A DNA stretch of 9,936 bases from an uncultured Sphingomonas sp. (GTDB lineage: Bacteria; Pseudomonadota; Alphaproteobacteria; Sphingomonadales; Sphingomonadaceae). The position numbers were made by a program, and so were the translations under genes. The notes beneath the pieces were generated by a model that was not told the DNA's origin, searched no databases, and saw only the letters and a program-made list of their open reading frames with translations. The stretch spans positions 1-9,936 of the forward strand of contig CAMPJH010000051.1 of the NCBI GenBank assembly GCA_946886845.1, in the 5' to 3' direction. Below, in pieces: positions 7,040 through 9,936 of this stretch. Position 1 is the first letter of the stretch. Each line of letters starts with the position of its first letter.

Positions 7040-7420
7040 ATGTTCACCTTCCTGTTGATCCTCCAGACCATTGTCGCCGCGTCGCTGGTCGGCGTCATCC
7101 TGATGCAGCGCTCGGAAGGCGGCGGGCTTGGGGTCGGGGGAAGCTCGTCGGGGTTCATGACCGCGCGCGGGGCGGCCGATTTCCTGACCCGCACGACCGC
7201 GGTCCTGGCGGCGTTGTTCATCATCCTCGCCATCGCTCTGGCGGCGATCGCCGGGGTCAGCCGCCAGCCGGCGACCATCGACACCTCGCTCGCCAACCAG
7301 GTCGCCCCAGCGACGCCCGCAACCGGCGTCCCGGTTGCCGGCCAGCCGGCCCAGCAGCAAGCGCCCGCCAACGACCAGGCGCCGACCCAGAACGCGCCGG
7401 CCGTTCCGCTCGCGCAATAA
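7040..7420 (+). CDS. secG: Preprotein translocase subunit SecG
   Basis: Small inner-membrane subunit of the SecYEG channel that assists SecA-driven export. The 126-residue product has two membrane segments, residues about 2-22 (FTFLLILQTIVAASLVGVIL) and 53-73 (TAVLAALFIILAIALAAIAG). The conserved linker between them, LMQRSEGGGLGVGGSSSG, is the SecG signature. The tail after residue 80 is disordered and rich in Ala, Pro and Gln, as is common in alphaproteobacterial SecG. The ribosome site is weak (AAAGG about 9 nt before the ATG). Its place between tpiA and pyrG is a familiar arrangement in this group. A small AT-rich hairpin with a T-run overlaps the stop codon. Confidence 0.95.
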   Translation: MFTFLLILQTIVAASLVGVILMQRSEGGGLGVGGSSSGFMTARGAADFLTRTTAVLAALFIILAIALAAIAGVSRQPATIDTSLANQVAPATPATGVPVAGQPAQQQAPANDQAPTQNAPAVPLAQ

Positions 7421-7437
7421 GTTTTCCCAACTTTTTT
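7419..7437 (+). terminator. Weak terminator-like hairpin after secG
   Basis: AAGTT (7419-7423) pairs with AACTT (7429-7433) around TTCCC and is continued by TTTT. The stem is only 5 bp with one G-C pair and overlaps the secG TAA stop, so efficiency would be low. It could partly separate tpiA-secG from pyrG. Confidence 0.3.
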
Positions 7438-7449
7438 GACTTAGGTGGG

Positions 7450-9120
<1,671 letters not shown>

Positions 9121-9129
9121 CGTGCTCCC

Positions 9130-9159
9130 GTGGCACGATTCGGTGCCGCTTTAATTTTC
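9130..9159 (+). terminator. Intrinsic terminator after pyrG
   Basis: GTGGCAC (9130-9136) pairs with GTGCCGC (9143-9149), seven pairs including one G-T, around a 6-nt loop. It is followed at once by the T-rich tail TTTAATTTTC (9150-9159). It starts 10 nt after the pyrG stop and points the right way. This is the best intrinsic terminator in the window. Confidence 0.7.
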
Positions 9160-9173
9160 TGTTAAACTGACAG

Positions 9174-9193
9174 GTTCCCCGGAGTCGGGGGAC
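9174..9193 (+). repeat. Strong hairpin between the pyrG terminator and the first small secreted gene
   Basis: GTTCCCCG (9174-9181) pairs with CGGGGGAC (9186-9193), eight pairs including one T-G, around a GAGT tetraloop. No T-run follows, so it is not a standard terminator. It lies 62 nt before the ATG at 9256. It could be a leader structure of that gene, an RNA 3' end-protecting hairpin for pyrG, or a protein-binding site. Confidence 0.5.
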
Positions 9194-9228
9194 GCGTTCC
9201 ACTAGCGGGTCGGCCGCTCGGTTTAGAG

Positions 9229-9251
9229 GCAGCTTGACGGCTGCAGGGGGA
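9229..9251 (+). promoter_or_regulatory. Small hairpin and ribosome binding site before the gene at 9256
   Basis: GCAGC (9229-9233) pairs with GCTGC (9240-9244) around TTGACG. It is immediately followed by AGGGGGA (9245-9251), which ends 4 nt before the ATG. The Shine-Dalgarno is strong; the hairpin beside it is short and may be incidental. I see no convincing promoter in 9121-9255. Confidence 0.4.
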
Positions 9252-9255
9252 TCGA

Positions 9256-9525
9256 ATGAAAAAGTGGTTCTTGATCGCGGCTGCGACCAGCGTTGGCTTG
9301 GCCAGCGCCGCCGCCGCTGACCCGGTGCCCGTCGCAACGTCCACAGGTACCGCGAGCGGGCTTCAGAAAGCGCAGGGGACCGTCAGCAACCTGCCTGGGG
9401 ACGGAGCGGTCAAGGCCGACACGCAGCCGAAGCCCGACCCAAGCGGCCAGAAGGCGAGCGACTACAAACCCGAACAGAAGCCACTAAAGATCACAGAGCC
9501 GCCGCCACCGCCCAAGCCGGAATAG
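9256..9525 (+). CDS. Small secreted proline/lysine-rich protein of unknown function
   Basis: Family not recognised. The 89-residue product has a clear Sec signal peptide: MKKW basic start, hydrophobic core FLIAAATSVGLAS, and an AxA-type cleavage site, probably after Ala21 (SAAAA before DPVP). The mature part (about 68 residues) is Thr/Ser/Gly-rich at first, then Pro- and Lys-rich (QPKPDPSGQK, KPEQKPLKIT) and ends with EPPPPPKPE. There are no cysteines and no predicted globular core, so it is probably an extended periplasmic or exported protein. Coding is supported by the strong ribosome site (AGGGGGA), signal peptide and GC-typical third positions. It lies after the pyrG terminator and 84 nt before a second small secreted gene on the same strand. 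Function is not assigned. Confidence 0.8.
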   Translation: MKKWFLIAAATSVGLASAAAADPVPVATSTGTASGLQKAQGTVSNLPGDGAVKADTQPKPDPSGQKASDYKPEQKPLKITEPPPPPKPE

Positions 9526-9542
9526 CGGCACCACGACGGGCG

Positions 9543-9581
9543 GGCCGGGCAATGAGACATCCAGCGATGTTACGCCCGGCC
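9543..9581 (+). repeat. Two-tier hairpin between the two small secreted genes
   Basis: An outer 8-bp perfect stem, GGCCGGGC (9543-9550) with GCCCGGCC (9574-9581), encloses an inner 5-bp stem, ACATC (9557-9561) with GATGT (9566-9570), around a CAGC tetraloop. The tiers are joined by an asymmetric internal loop (6 and 3 nt). A short CTTTTC (9591-9596) follows 9 nt later, too far for a classical terminator. The ribosome site of the next gene begins at about 9600. It could attenuate, stabilise the upstream message, or be bound by a protein. Confidence 0.55.
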
Positions 9582-9599
9582 GGCTCGCGACTTTTCAAC

Positions 9600-9606
9600 G
9601 GGAGGA
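9600..9606 (+). promoter_or_regulatory. Ribosome binding site of the second small secreted gene
   Basis: GGGAGGA lies 3 nt before the ATG at 9610 (the core AGG is 5 nt before it). This strong site selects the 9610 frame over the overlapping frame whose ATG is at 9552. Confidence 0.65.
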
Positions 9607-9609
9607 ACA

Positions 9610-9840
9610 ATGCGCCAGCTCTTGATGTCCCTAACCTTGGCGATTTTCGTGGTATCGACTGCCGGCGCCCAAGACGTACCTATTCCCTGCGACCCCGTGA
9701 CTTGCCCGCCGATCGATCCGTGCAAACTTGCCCCCGAACGATGCAATCCGCCAGGAGGTCCGATTCCGCCCGAGCCCGAGCCCGAGCCGGAGCCAAAGCC
9801 GGACCCGAAGCCCGAGCCTGAGCCGCAACCGACCGCTTAG
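9610..9840 (+). CDS. Small secreted four-cysteine protein with Pro-Glu tail, function unknown
   Basis: Family not recognised. The 76-residue product has a Sec signal peptide (MRQLLMSLTLAIFVVSTAGA), probably cut after Ala20 before QDVP. The mature protein of about 56 residues has two parts. The first carries four cysteines, Cys27, Cys32, Cys38 and Cys45, spaced CX4CX5CX6C and rich in Pro and Asp, which could form two disulfides in the periplasm or bind metal. The second, residues about 53-74, alternates Pro with Glu, Lys or Asp (PEPEPEPEPKPDPK and on), resembling the rigid spacer of TonB-like proteins. The cysteine next to the signal peptide is not at +1, so it does not look like a lipoprotein. 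A strong ribosome site supports the start. It shares the small, secreted, Pro-rich style of the gene at 9256, but the two are not obviously homologous. Confidence 0.78.
   Translation: MRQLLMSLTLAIFVVSTAGAQDVPIPCDPVTCPPIDPCKLAPERCNPPGGPIPPEPEPEPEPKPDPKPEPEPQPTA
9766..9831 (+). repeat. Degenerate hexamer repeat (CCNGAG-type) coding the Pro-Glu tail
   Basis: About eleven Pro-X codon pairs in a row, starting with three near-identical CCCGAG units and drifting to CCGGAG, CCAAAG, CCGGAC and CCTGAG. The synonymous variation suggests selection for the protein pattern rather than a very recent slippage event. The run of three identical units could still change length. Confidence 0.7.
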
Positions 9841-9863
9841 GGCAGACTGAGTCTTTCACTTCG

Positions 9864-9881
9864 GGTCGGCGTTGCCGGACC
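9864..9881. repeat. Bulged hairpin before the last gene
   Basis: GGTCGGC (9864-9870) pairs with GCC-GACC (9874-9881, one bulged G) around GTT. It has no T-run. It overlaps the -35 element proposed for the gene at 9908 and may simply be GC-rich background. Confidence 0.25.
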
Positions 9882-9899
9882 GCTGAACCGCCCCTAAAT
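9872..9899 (+). promoter_or_regulatory. Possible promoter of the last gene, predicting a leaderless mRNA
   Basis: TTGCCG (9872-9877) and CTAAAT (9894-9899) are 16 bp apart. The ATG at 9908 is 8 nt after the -10, exactly where transcription would be expected to begin. No Shine-Dalgarno is present (CACCGCCC precedes the ATG). The arrangement closely mirrors that before pyrG. Confidence 0.4.
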
Positions 9900-9907
9900 C
9901 ACCGCCC

Positions 9908-9936
9908 ATGACCAACAGCCTCTCCACCCGCCTCGC
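9908..9936 (+). CDS. Start of an unidentified gene (runs off right edge)
   Basis: ATG at 9908 opens a frame reading MTNSLSTRL to the window end. Too short to identify. Support comes from the promoter-like TTGCCG-N16-CTAAAT just upstream and from the 67-nt gap after the previous stop, which otherwise holds no gene. No ribosome site is visible, so a leaderless start is the likely reading. If the true start were further right, this call would fail. Confidence 0.4.

Noticed and set aside
9234..9262. TTGACG as a -35 for the gene at 9256
   Set aside because: A matching -10 would fall inside the coding region, after the ATG; the hexamer is better read as the loop of a small hairpin.
9552..9821. Open frame overlapping the second small secreted gene
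   Set aside because: Its ATG lies inside the two-tier hairpin and has no ribosome site, and the product is Arg- and Ala-rich; the 9610 frame has a strong ribosome site and a signal peptide.

Overview
The window is GC-rich, chromosomal and almost entirely coding. The gene set and order (gltX and comEC divergent, lexA nearby, then ppiD divergent from tpiA-secG-pyrG), together with a perfect GTTC-N7-GTTC LexA operator, point to an alphaproteobacterium, most likely a sphingomonad. This placement is inferred from protein character and remembered gene order, not from a database search. I see no mobile elements, phage genes, CRISPR arrays, rRNA or tRNA.

Layout. (1) Positions 1-629, minus strand: the N-terminal part of glutamyl-tRNA synthetase, running off the left edge. 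(2) 659-3111, plus strand: a ComEC/Rec2-type DNA-uptake channel, then a small DUF4242 protein. (3) 3112-4114, minus strand: lexA followed 4 nt later by a VOC-family protein. This unit converges on the comEC unit with the two stop codons directly abutting, inside a 7-bp inverted repeat. A LexA operator and a promoter lie just upstream of lexA. (4) 4200-6137, minus strand: a PpiD/SurA-like membrane-anchored periplasmic folding factor. (5) 6246-9120, plus strand: tpiA (glycolysis), secG (protein export) and pyrG (CTP synthesis), closed by a good intrinsic terminator at 9130-9159. (6) 9121-9936: the accessory-looking part. Two small secreted proline-rich proteins lie in tandem; the second has four cysteines at steadily widening spacing and a Pro-Glu tail. 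The leaders around them hold several strong hairpins. A new gene begins at 9908 and runs off the right edge.

Functionally the window is mostly housekeeping: translation, export and folding, glycolysis, nucleotide synthesis and SOS control. I do not see a convincing new multi-gene system. The best candidates for something undescribed are the pair of small secreted genes with their structured leaders, the cysteine-bearing C-terminal domain of ComEC that lacks the metal-binding lactamase motif, and two promoter arrangements (pyrG and the last gene) that look leaderless or nearly so.
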